From Alphaproteobacteria bacterium (GTDB lineage Bacteria > Pseudomonadota > Alphaproteobacteria > Rhizobiales > Rhizobiaceae), in assembly GCA_018823835.1 (NCBI GenBank), contig JAHJHT010000002.1:868001-932000 (forward strand): a DNA stretch of 64,000 nucleotides, written 5' to 3'. Made by a program: the position numbers and the translations under genes. Each line of letters starts with the position of its first letter. The first letter of the stretch is position 1. Under the pieces are notes generated by a model. It was not told the DNA's origin, ran no database searches, and saw nothing but the letters and a program-made list of their open reading frames with translations. Below, piece by piece: positions 54,050 to 61,172 of this stretch.

Positions 54050-54475
54050 ATGGCCCGCAAGAAACCCGCCGCAGCGACCGACGACGACGGTCTCGAAAAG
54101 CTGGTCCGCGAGATCAGGGATATCGCCGGCTACCACGCCACGCATTCGTCGGTGCATGTCGATCCGGAGACGGGCGAGACGTGGATCGCGCGCGAGATGG
54201 AGGAGGTCCTGGTGATGGCCATGCGCTTCGCGCTCACCACGCGCGGCGCGACGAAGAACTGCCGCAACCCGCGATGCCGCAAGATCGGCTGCCAGCTGCG
54301 GCTCGAGGAAAACGGCGACGGCGTCTGCCCGGGCGGCATGACCTCGGCCGACCTCGACCAGGCCGCCCTGATGCTCGCCTTCCTGATCCACTTCGCCAGG
54401 CGCTACGCGCCCTGGGCGTTCGGGCGCAGCAAGCCGGAACGGCACTCGCCGATCTACGCCAGCGAAAAGCGGTGA
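54050..54475 (+). CDS. Hypothetical protein with four-cysteine cluster
   Basis: A 141-residue soluble protein not recognised. The N-terminus is acidic after a Lys-rich start. Cysteines at 71, 76, 81 and 93 (C-x4-C-x4-C-x11-C, in NCRNPRCRKIGC and DGVCPGG) could bind zinc or an iron-sulfur cluster. A helix precedes (MEEVLVMAMRFAL) and another follows (DLDQAALMLAFLIHFARRY). The start is supported by AAAGGA at 54036-54041, 8 nt upstream. It stands alone between the DRT3 islet and a convergent hydrolase gene; its GC-rich codons show it belongs to the host background, not to the islet. Confidence 0.75.
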   Translation: MARKKPAAATDDDGLEKLVREIRDIAGYHATHSSVHVDPETGETWIAREMEEVLVMAMRFALTTRGATKNCRNPRCRKIGCQLRLEENGDGVCPGGMTSADLDQAALMLAFLIHFARRYAPWAFGRSKPERHSPIYASEKR

Positions 54476-54548
54476 GGCTTGTCCGACAGGGGACGGGCGG
54501 GGCGCTTGGCCCGCCCGCCTCGCAGGGCTGGAGGTGTCTTTGCCGGGT

Positions 54549-55319
54549 TCAGCCCTCGGCGTACCAGGGGCCCATCACCACCTCGGTGCCGTCGGAAACC
54601 TTGGCTGCGAAGGCCTGCGGGTCGGAGCCCTTGTAGTGGTAGGGGTAGGCGTAGACCGGCTTGAACTCGGAGACGGCCGAGGCCGCCTGGTCTGTGTCCA
54701 TCGTGTAGGGCAGGTTCATCGGCACGAAGGCGACGTAGATGTCCTTCAGCGCGCGCATCTCGGGAATGTCCTCGGTGTCGCCGGCAATGTAGACGCGCTT
54801 GCCGTCGATGGTCAGCACATAGCCGTTGTCGCGGCCCTTGGGATGGTATTTCAGCCGCTCCTCGGTGGTGTTGTAGGCCGGCACCGCCTCGATGCCTATC
54901 TCGCCCACCGTCGTCGTTTCGCCATTGCCGATGGCTGTCGCCTTGGCCTTCAGCTCGTCGGACAGCATGGCCATGACGGCCGGGTTGACCACCAGCTTGG
55001 TGTCCGGGCCGGTGATGGCGGCCAGCGTGTCGGCGTCGTAGTGGTCGCCATGCTCGTGGGTGATGAGGATGAGGTCGGCCGCCGGCTGGCCGTCATAGAG
55101 CTCCTTGCCGCCGACCGGGTCGTTGTAGATCGTCAGGCTTGGCGTCGTCATGACGAAGGAGGCGTGGCTGAGCGGCATGACGCCGATGGCGCCGCTGTCG
55201 GTCTTGTAGCTGTCGGCCTCGCCCGCGGCGCGCGCCTGATACGGCACGAGGGTGGTGGCGCCGAGACCGGCAAGGCCGACGAGGCCAAGCTGCAGCGTGT
55301 CGCGTCGTGTGACTGGCAT
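54549..55319 (-). CDS. Tat-exported metallo-beta-lactamase-fold hydrolase
   Basis: A 256-residue UlaG-like metal-dependent hydrolase. The twin-arginine signal TRRDTLQLGLVGLAG at 4-18 suggests folded export to the periplasm. The metal motif is HEHGDH (His88, His90, Asp92, His93). Further ligands are likely in YIAGDTEDIPEM and the C-terminal YPYHYKG. The start at 55319 has GGGAGA upstream; the frame is open to 55508 without similarity. The substrate is unknown; relatives act on lactones, phosphodiesters or N-acyl lipids. It diverges from the TRAP transporter genes. Confidence 0.85.
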   Translation of the reverse strand: MPVTRRDTLQLGLVGLAGLGATTLVPYQARAAGEADSYKTDSGAIGVMPLSHASFVMTTPSLTIYNDPVGGKELYDGQPAADLILITHEHGDHYDADTLAAITGPDTKLVVNPAVMAMLSDELKAKATAIGNGETTTVGEIGIEAVPAYNTTEERLKYHPKGRDNGYVLTIDGKRVYIAGDTEDIPEMRALKDIYVAFVPMNLPYTMDTDQAASAVSEFKPVYAYPYHYKGSDPQAFAAKVSDGTEVVMGPWYAEG

Positions 55320-55501
55320 GGGATTCTCCCTGTTCGATTGTGCGCATGCGGTGAACGACGGCGGAGGCGCATCGCTTCCGGCGCTCGCCCCAAGACTAGT
55401 CCGCCGGGCGCTTCGGGCAAGCCGTGTCACGCGAACGTGAGCGCTGCGCGGGGCGGCGGGGGGCGGCATCAGCCCTTCGTCGCAGGTGGTGCATTTGCAA
55501 C

Positions 55502-55529
55502 TTGGCATTTCACCCCCGGTGTCTAAACT
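55502..55529 (+). promoter_or_regulatory. Candidate sigma-70 promoter for the TAXI-TRAP operon
   Basis: TTGGCA (55502-55507), a 16-nt spacer and TAAACT (55524-55529) match the -35 and -10 consensus at 5 of 6 and 4 of 6 positions. The site is 38 nt before the solute receptor start. Confidence 0.5.
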
Positions 55530-55567
55530 CGCGCGCCTAGCAGAGAGACACCCAGGGAGAGAAACTC

Positions 55568-56524
55568 ATGCTGAATTCGACGATCAGGCCGCTGGCCGCC
55601 GGCGCAATGGCGCTGGCTATCGGCTTCTCGGCCATCCCGGCCAAGGCCGAGCAGTTCATCAACGTGCTGACCGGCGGCACGTCCGGCGTCTATTACCCGC
55701 TCGGCGTCGCGCTGTCGGAGATCTACGGCAAGAACATCGAGGGCGTGCGCACGCAGGTGCAGTCCACCAAGGCCTCGGTGGAGAACCTCAACCTCCTGCA
55801 GCAGGGCAAGGGCGAGATCGGCTTCGCGCTCGGCGATTCCGTCAAGGCGGCGGCCGAGGGCAATGCCGACGCCGGCTTCGCCAAGCCGCTCGACAAGCTG
55901 CGAGCCATCGCGGCGATCTATCCGAACTACGTGCAGATCGTGGCAAGCAAGGAATCGGGCATCGGCTCGTTCGAGGAGCTGAAGGGCAAGAGCCTGTCGG
56001 TCGGCGCGCCGAAATCGGGCACCGAGCTCAACGCCCGCGCCATCTTCGGCGCGCTCGGCATGAGCTATGACGATCTCGCCAAGACCGAGTACCTGCCGTT
56101 CGGCGAGTCGGTCGAGCTGATCAAGAACCGCCAGCTGGACGCGACGCTGCAGTCGGCCGGCCTCGGCGTCGCCTCGATCAAGGACCTCGCCACCTCGCTG
56201 CCGATCACCGTGGTGGCGGTGCCGGCAGAGGTCGCCGAAAAGCTCGGCGCACCGTTCCAGGCCGCGACCATTCCCGCCGGCACCTATGAGGGCCAGACGG
56301 AAGACGTGCCGACGCTGGCCATCACCAACATTCTGGTCACCCGCTCCGACCTGTCGGACGAGGAGGCCTACCAGATGACGAAGCAGCTGTTCGAGAACCT
56401 CGACTCGATGGTGGCCGCGCACAACGCCGCCAAGGCGATCTCGCTGGAGAATGCAGCCAAGGGCCTGCCGATCCCGCTGCATCCGGGTGCCGAACGCTAC
56501 TACAAGGAAAAGGGCGTGATGTAG
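55568..56524 (+). CDS. TAXI-family TRAP transporter solute-binding protein
   Basis: A 318-residue periplasmic receptor. The signal peptide is residues 1-27 (core AAGAMALAIGFSAIPAKA). The mature start FINVLTGGTSGVYYPLGVAL is the hallmark of the TAXI (TRAP-associated extracytoplasmic immunogenic) family. GEIGFALGDSVKAA and LSVGAPKSGTELNARAI are other conserved blocks. TAXI systems take up small organic acids such as glutamate or alpha-ketoglutarate by ion gradient; the ligand here is not known. The start has GGGAGAGA upstream. The fused permease gene follows after a strong intercistronic hairpin. Confidence 0.93.
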   Translation: MLNSTIRPLAAGAMALAIGFSAIPAKAEQFINVLTGGTSGVYYPLGVALSEIYGKNIEGVRTQVQSTKASVENLNLLQQGKGEIGFALGDSVKAAAEGNADAGFAKPLDKLRAIAAIYPNYVQIVASKESGIGSFEELKGKSLSVGAPKSGTELNARAIFGALGMSYDDLAKTEYLPFGESVELIKNRQLDATLQSAGLGVASIKDLATSLPITVVAVPAEVAEKLGAPFQAATIPAGTYEGQTEDVPTLAITNILVTRSDLSDEEAYQMTKQLFENLDSMVAAHNAAKAISLENAAKGLPIPLHPGAERYYKEKGVM

Positions 56525-56569
56525 AAAGCCCGCCCGCGCGGCATCGCCGCGCAGCGCCAGGCAACGACG

Positions 56570-56596
56570 CCGCGGCGGGTCCTTGGCCCGCCGCGG
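56570..56596 (+). promoter_or_regulatory. Intercistronic stem-loop in the TRAP operon
   Basis: A perfect 10-bp GC stem (56570-56579 with 56587-56596) with a 7-nt loop lies 46 nt after the receptor stop and 31 nt before the permease start. It is followed by CCCTTTCC, too weak for full termination. It probably limits permease expression relative to receptor, or stabilises the upstream message. Confidence 0.6.
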
Positions 56597-56626
56597 CCCT
56601 TTCCATAAACACCCCCAGAGGCAGAC

Positions 56627-58747
56627 ATGGCGAGCACTCCCGAGCAGGCCGAGGCGAGCACGCTCGACGAATTCCACGATCCGACGGGGCGCGGTTTCAA
56701 GGATGACGGCCAAGGCCGTCTGCTGTTCTGGATCGCGGTCGCCTTCTCGGTGTTCCAGATCGCCACGGCGGCGCACATCATAAGCATTCCGAGCCAGATC
56801 CTCAGGGCCGACCACGTCGCCTTCCTGATGCTGCTCGCCTTCCCGCTGGTCGCGGCGGCGCGCGGCTATGGCGCAATGGGCAAGACGATCGCCTGGGCAC
56901 TGGCCTTCGCGGGCGTGGCGGTCGCCGTCTACCAGTATGTCGAATACGAGCCGCTGATCTTCCGCGCCGGCGATCTCAACACGCTCGACCTGGTGTTCGG
57001 CGTGGTGGCGCTGGCGACCGTGTTCATCGCTGCCTATGCGATGATGGGCCCGGCGTTGCCGGTCATCTCGGGCGCCTTCCTGCTCTACGCGCTGTTCGGC
57101 GAATATTTGCCCTCGCCGCTCAACCACCGCGGCTACGATTTCTCGCAGGTCATCGACCAGATGGCCTACGGCACCGAGGGCATCTACGGCATCCCCGTCT
57201 ATGTCTCGGCGACCTACATCTTCCTGTTCATCCTGTTCGGCTCGTTCCTCGAGCGCGCCGGCATGATCCGGCTGTTCACCGACGTGTCGCTCGGCTTCGT
57301 CGGCCATGCGCGCGGCGGCGCGGCCAAGGTGTCGGTCATCGCCTCCGGGCTGATGGGCACGATCTCGGGCTCGGGCGTGGCCAATGTCGTCACCACCGGT
57401 CAGTTCACCATCCCGCTGATGAAGCGCTTCGGCTATCGCGCGGCCTTTGCCGGCGGCGTCGAGGCGACGGCCTCGATGGGCGGCCAGATCATGCCGCCGG
57501 TGATGGGCGCGGTAGCCTTCATCATGGCCGAGACGCTGGGCGTGGAATATTACGAGGTGGTCAAGGCGGCGATCATCCCGGCGCTGCTCTATTTTGCCTC
57601 GGCCTTCTGGATGGTGCATCTGGAGGCCGGCAAGCACAATCTGCTCGGCCTGTCGAAGGCCGACCTGCCCTCGCCGCTGAAGGCGTTCCGCGACGGCTGG
57701 TTCCTGATCCTGCCGCTGGCGGTGCTGATCTACCTGCTGTTTTCCGGCTACACGCCGCTCTATGCCGGCACGATCGGCCTGGCGATGACGGTGCTGCTGA
57801 TCCTCGGCGGCTCGGTTGCTCTCGGCCTGCCCTCGATGGTGCTGCGGGCGATCTTCTGGATCGGGCTCGGCCTGGTGGCGGCCAGCTTCTTCAAGATCGG
57901 CATCAACGCCATCCTGGTCGCGGCGGCGGTGCTGGTGGTGGCCAACATCTTCGTCGCCGGCGGGCGCGACACGCTTGCCGCCTGCCGCGATTCGCTCGCC
58001 GAGGGCGCCAAGACGGCGCTGCCGGTCGGCGTCGCCTGCGCGGTGGTCGGCATCATCATCGGCACGATGACGCTGACCGGCGTCGCCACGACCTTCGGCC
58101 AGTTCATCGTCTCGGTCGGCGAATCGAGCCTCTTCCTGTCGCTGGTGCTGACCATGGTGACCTGCATCATCCTCGGCATGGGCATCCCGACGATCCCCAA
58201 CTACATCATCACCGCCTCGATCGCCGGGCCGGCGCTGCTGCAGCTCGGCGTGCCGCTTCTGGTCAGCCACATGTTCGTCTTCTATTTCGGCATCCTCGCC
58301 GACCTCACGCCGCCGGTGGCGCTGGCCTGTTTCGCCGCGGCCCCCATCGCGCGCGAGAGCGGGCTGAAGATATCGCTCGAAGCGATCAAGGTGGCGGCGG
58401 CCGGTTTCGTCATTCCGTTCATGGCGGTCTATACGCCGGCGCTGATGCTGCAGGACGGCGGGCCGCTGGCGGCGGCGATCGGCTACCTGCCGGCGGTTGC
58501 CTACATCGTCTTCAAGGCGGCGCTGGCGATCGCGCTGTGGGGTGCGGCGGTGATCGGCTTCCTGCGCACGCCGCTGGCGGCCTGGGAAAGGCTGCTCGCG
58601 GCAGGCGCGGCCTTCACGCTGATCGCCGCGCTGCCGATGACCGACGAGGCCGGCTTCGCGCTCGCCGCCGTGGTGATCGGCCAGCACCTCTACCGGACGC
58701 GGGGCAAGCGCGCGGCAGCGACGGCGGACGCCGCGCGGCCCGAATGA
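56627..58747 (+). CDS. TRAP transporter fused permease (DctQ-DctM) of the TAXI type
   Basis: A 706-residue membrane protein in which the small four-helix subunit and the large twelve-helix subunit are fused, as usual for TAXI systems. The N-terminal soluble part of about 30 residues is followed by helices; the large subunit starts about residue 125. Conserved blocks are GLMGTISGSGVANVVTTGQFTIPLMKRFGY, EATASMGGQIMPPVMGAVAF and CIILGMGIPTIPNYI, which form the ion and substrate sites. It works with the receptor encoded upstream. Its stop overlaps the DUF1850 gene start by 4 nt. Confidence 0.93.
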   Translation: MASTPEQAEASTLDEFHDPTGRGFKDDGQGRLLFWIAVAFSVFQIATAAHIISIPSQILRADHVAFLMLLAFPLVAAARGYGAMGKTIAWALAFAGVAVAVYQYVEYEPLIFRAGDLNTLDLVFGVVALATVFIAAYAMMGPALPVISGAFLLYALFGEYLPSPLNHRGYDFSQVIDQMAYGTEGIYGIPVYVSATYIFLFILFGSFLERAGMIRLFTDVSLGFVGHARGGAAKVSVIASGLMGTISGSGVANVVTTGQFTIPLMKRFGYRAAFAGGVEATASMGGQIMPPVMGAVAFIMAETLGVEYYEVVKAAIIPALLYFASAFWMVHLEAGKHNLLGLSKADLPSPLKAFRDGWFLILPLAVLIYLLFSGYTPLYAGTIGLAMTVLLILGGSVALGLPSMVLRAIFWIGLGLVAASFFKIGINAILVAAAVLVVANIFVAGGRDTLAACRDSLAEGAKTALPVGVACAVVGIIIGTMTLTGVATTFGQFIVSVGESSLFLSLVLTMVTCIILGMGIPTIPNYIITASIAGPALLQLGVPLLVSHMFVFYFGILADLTPPVALACFAAAPIARESGLKISLEAIKVAAAGFVIPFMAVYTPALMLQDGGPLAAAIGYLPAVAYIVFKAALAIALWGAAVIGFLRTPLAAWERLLAAGAAFTLIAALPMTDEAGFALAAVVIGQHLYRTRGKRAAATADAARPE

Positions 58748-59112
58748 GCCTCTGCATCATCGCGGCCGGCAAGACAGTGACGCTCGCCGCAGCCGCCTTC
58801 ACGCTGTCGTGGACGCATTCGGTGGAGAAGACGAGCTGGCAGGAAAACTGGACGGTCGGCGCCGAGGGGCTGCGCATCGTCGAGGCCAGGGTGCAGGGAT
58901 CGGGCGCCGGGATGGAACCGCCCGAGGGCGCGGTACTGAAGGACGGCTGGTGGGTCTATGTGCCGAGAATCGGCGCGCTGCCCAGGCTGGTGCTGGCCGC
59001 ATCGGGCGCGACCGGCCAAGGCTGGACGCTGTGCACGGATGACGGCTGCATGGAGCTCGGCTCCGCTGCCGGCGAGCCGGTCACGCTAGAGCCGTGCGGC
59101 AGCGATCACTGA
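58744..59112 (+). CDS. DUF1850 domain protein linked to TAXI-TRAP transporter
   Basis: A 122-residue protein with an N-terminal hydrophobic stretch that may act as a signal or membrane anchor (LCIIAAGKTVTLAAAAFTL). The conserved part SWTHSVEKTSWQENW and DGWWVYVP are typical of DUF1850, which is nearly always encoded next to TAXI permeases. The exact role is unknown; an accessory to the transporter is inferred from this constant link. It starts inside the permease stop codon (ATGA). Confidence 0.88.
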   Translation: MSLCIIAAGKTVTLAAAAFTLSWTHSVEKTSWQENWTVGAEGLRIVEARVQGSGAGMEPPEGAVLKDGWWVYVPRIGALPRLVLAASGATGQGWTLCTDDGCMELGSAAGEPVTLEPCGSDH

Positions 59113-59258
59113 AAGCCGGGCGTGCTGAAGGAGCCGGGCTGGCGACGGGCACAGGCAGGGCCGGGGCCGCGCATGTAGTGGCGCTCGGGCCGATAGGTCG
59201 GCGCCACGAATTCGCGCAGGGCGATAGCAAAGTGCGAAAGGTTGTTCCAGAAAGTCAT
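59106..59258 (-). CDS. Small conserved-looking protein, 50 residues
   Basis: An open frame of 50 codons plus stop. It starts MTFWNNLSHFAIALREFVAP and contains RPERHYMRGPGPACARR, an ordered amphipathic beginning and a Pro/Gly/Arg-rich end rather than random shadow sequence. Codon third positions are GC-rich as in real genes here. A GAG lies 5 nt before the start codon. It overlaps the end of the DUF1850 gene by 7 nt in convergent layout. Function is unknown. Confidence 0.5.
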   Translation of the reverse strand: MTFWNNLSHFAIALREFVAPTYRPERHYMRGPGPACARRQPGSFSTPGFQ

Positions 59259-59652
59259 CGTCTCAAGCCCTGTATCTCGGATGTCCCTTCCGATTAGGCG
59301 CCATCCTAGCGATCAGTCGTGAATCTTCCGTGAATGCGTTGTTAAGCCCTGGCAGGATTCGCGTCTGTCAATGGCGGAATTGCGCCTGATTCGCGGTGTT
59401 TCGGCGGCTCGCGAATTAACGCCTCCGACTGTGCTTTTTGCAGCACAGCGGTTTCGCCACGGTGTCGCAGCGACGCGCCTCCTGTTTCCGCTTCGACGGA
59501 ACTGCGGAAACATTCCTCGAGTCGATTTTGCCGCCGGTCAGGAACCGTGCGCCGGGCCGGCACGTTTGCCGCCCAAGCCGGACAGCATCCGGCCCGGCCT
59601 GTCGGCATTTCGCCGACGCCGAAAGACCAATCCAGACAGGAAGGACAATGCC
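59259..59652. other. Intergenic region ahead of the DUF892 gene
   Basis: A 394-nt region with the EcfG-type promoter at 59541-59566 as its main element. A small hairpin (59429-59435 with 59442-59448) has a T-rich loop. Composition in 59310-59430 is slightly more AT-rich than average. No ORF of quality was seen. It should also hold the promoter of the small leftward ORF at 59106-59258. Confidence 0.5.
59541..59566 (+). promoter_or_regulatory. EcfG (general stress sigma) promoter of the DUF892 gene
   Basis: GGAAC (59541-59545), a 17-nt spacer and CGTT (59563-59566) match exactly the -35 and -10 elements bound by alphaproteobacterial EcfG/RpoE2. Transcription would begin about 59573, giving a leader of 80 nt. 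Ferritin-like DUF892 genes are frequent members of this regulon. Confidence 0.8.
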
Positions 59653-60159
59653 ATGGGATTCTTTTCCAAAGACATCAAGACGCTCGACGATCTCTTCGTG
59701 CACACGCTGCGCGACATCTATTATGCCGAGAAGCAGATCAAGAAGGCGCTGCCGAAGATGATCGACAAGGCGACCGACGCCGAGCTGAAGGCAGGCTTCG
59801 AGAAGCACCTGCAGGAGACCGAGGGTCAGATCGAACGCCTCGAGCAGGTTTTCCAGATGCACGGCGTCGAGGCCAAGGCGGTCAACTGCCCGGCGATCGA
59901 CGGCATCCTGGAGGAAGCCGACGACGTCTCGGGTGATATCGACGACAAGCAGGTGCTGGACGCCGCGCTGATCGCCTCGGCCCAGGCAGTCGAGCACTAC
60001 GAGATGACGCGCTACGGCACGCTGATGGCCTGGGCCAAGCAGCTCGGTCGCAACGACTGCGCCTCGGTGCTGGCGCAGAACCTGAAGGAAGAGCAGGCGA
60101 CGGACAAGAAGCTGAGCGCGCTCGGCGAGGGTTCGATCAACATGCAGGCCGCCGAATAG
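59653..60159 (+). CDS. DUF892 ferritin-like protein (YciE/YciF family)
   Basis: A 168-residue all-helical protein. The start KDIKTLDDLFVHTLRDIYYAEKQIKKALPKM and the third helix AQAVEHYEMTRYGTLMAWAKQLG carry the Glu and His residues expected of a ferritin-like di-metal site. Family members are induced by general stress, but their chemistry is unsettled. The start at 59653 has GGAAGGA upstream. An exact EcfG promoter precedes it. It is followed by a second such promoter and the DNA end-joining genes, so the block appears to belong to the stress regulon. Confidence 0.92.
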   Translation: MGFFSKDIKTLDDLFVHTLRDIYYAEKQIKKALPKMIDKATDAELKAGFEKHLQETEGQIERLEQVFQMHGVEAKAVNCPAIDGILEEADDVSGDIDDKQVLDAALIASAQAVEHYEMTRYGTLMAWAKQLGRNDCASVLAQNLKEEQATDKKLSALGEGSINMQAAE

Positions 60160-60212
60160 GGCCGACACAAGCGATCGGGACCGGCACAGGCCGGTCCCGG
60201 CCGTGCGAATCG

Positions 60213-60237
60213 GGAACCGGGCATGGGCTCGCCCGTT
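60213..60237 (+). promoter_or_regulatory. EcfG (general stress sigma) promoter of ku-ligD
   Basis: GGAAC (60213-60217), a 16-nt spacer and CGTT (60234-60237) match the EcfG consensus exactly. The predicted transcript start is about 60244, 29 nt before the ku start, which is well placed. It suggests that end joining is switched on in stationary phase or stress. Confidence 0.78.
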
Positions 60238-60272
60238 CAAGATGCTATTGTTCCGTGTGAGGGAGTACGACA

Positions 60273-61169
60273 ATGGCGCCGCGTCCCGCCTGGAAGGGCT
60301 ATCTGAAGCTTTCGCTGGTCACCTGCGCGGTCGAGCTGACCAATGTCGTCACACATGCGGAGAAAGTGTCGTTCCGCATCCTCAACCGCAAGACGGGCAA
60401 TCTCGTCAAACGCATCTATGTCGATGCCGAGACCGGCAAGCCGCTCGACGATGACGACCAGGTCAAGGGCTACGAAGTCGACAACGGCGAGTACATCCAG
60501 ATCGAGGAGGACGAGTTCGAGGCGGTGCAGATCGAATCCTCGAACATGATGAGCCTCGACGGCTTCGTCGACAAATCCTCGATCCAGCAGATTTATCTCG
60601 ACACGCCCTATTACCTGACGCCGGCAGACAAGGTGTCGGAAGACGCCTTCGCGGTGATCCGGGACGCCATGGCTGCGAAGAAGAAGGCAGGCCTGGCTCG
60701 CATCGTGCTCTACCGGCGCGAGCGGCCGGTGATCGTCGAGCCGCTCGGCAAGGGCATGTTGCTGACGACCCTGCGCTACGACAGCACTGTGCGCCAACCG
60801 GACACGGTGTTCGACGGAATCGACAAGGTGAAGACTGACAAGGAAATGATCGACCTTGCCGAGACGATCATCGGCAAGAAGGCGGGCAAGTTCGACCCGG
60901 CCGAGTTCGACGACAAGTACGAGGAAGCCTTGTTGGAGCTGATCCGCGCCAAGAAGACAGGCCGGCGGGCGCCGAAGCCGAAGAAGGCGGAGAAGCCGTC
61001 CAACGTGGTCAACCTGTTCGACGCGCTGAAAAAGAGCCTCGCCGCCGACAATGACGAGAAGCCGTCGTCGGCGTCGAAGCGCAAGACGGGCGCCGGCAAG
61101 CAGAAGTCGACCGGAAAGGCAAAGGCCGAGCCGAAGGGCAAGGCGGCGCCGAAGCGCAAATCGGCCTAG
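60273..61169 (+). CDS. ku: Ku protein, non-homologous end joining
   Basis: A 298-residue DNA-end binding protein that forms a homodimeric ring and recruits LigD. The start APRPAWKGYLKLSLVTCAVEL and LDTPYYLTPADKVSEDAF are typical of the Ku core, which covers residues 8-255. The tail from about 258 is rich in Lys, Ala, Ser and Pro, as in bacterial Ku, where it aids DNA threading and LigD contact. The gene ends 3 nt before ligD on the same strand. An EcfG-type promoter lies just upstream. Confidence 0.95.
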   Translation: MAPRPAWKGYLKLSLVTCAVELTNVVTHAEKVSFRILNRKTGNLVKRIYVDAETGKPLDDDDQVKGYEVDNGEYIQIEEDEFEAVQIESSNMMSLDGFVDKSSIQQIYLDTPYYLTPADKVSEDAFAVIRDAMAAKKKAGLARIVLYRRERPVIVEPLGKGMLLTTLRYDSTVRQPDTVFDGIDKVKTDKEMIDLAETIIGKKAGKFDPAEFDDKYEEALLELIRAKKTGRRAPKPKKAEKPSNVVNLFDALKKSLAADNDEKPSSASKRKTGAGKQKSTGKAKAEPKGKAAPKRKSA

Positions 61170-61172
61170 GCC

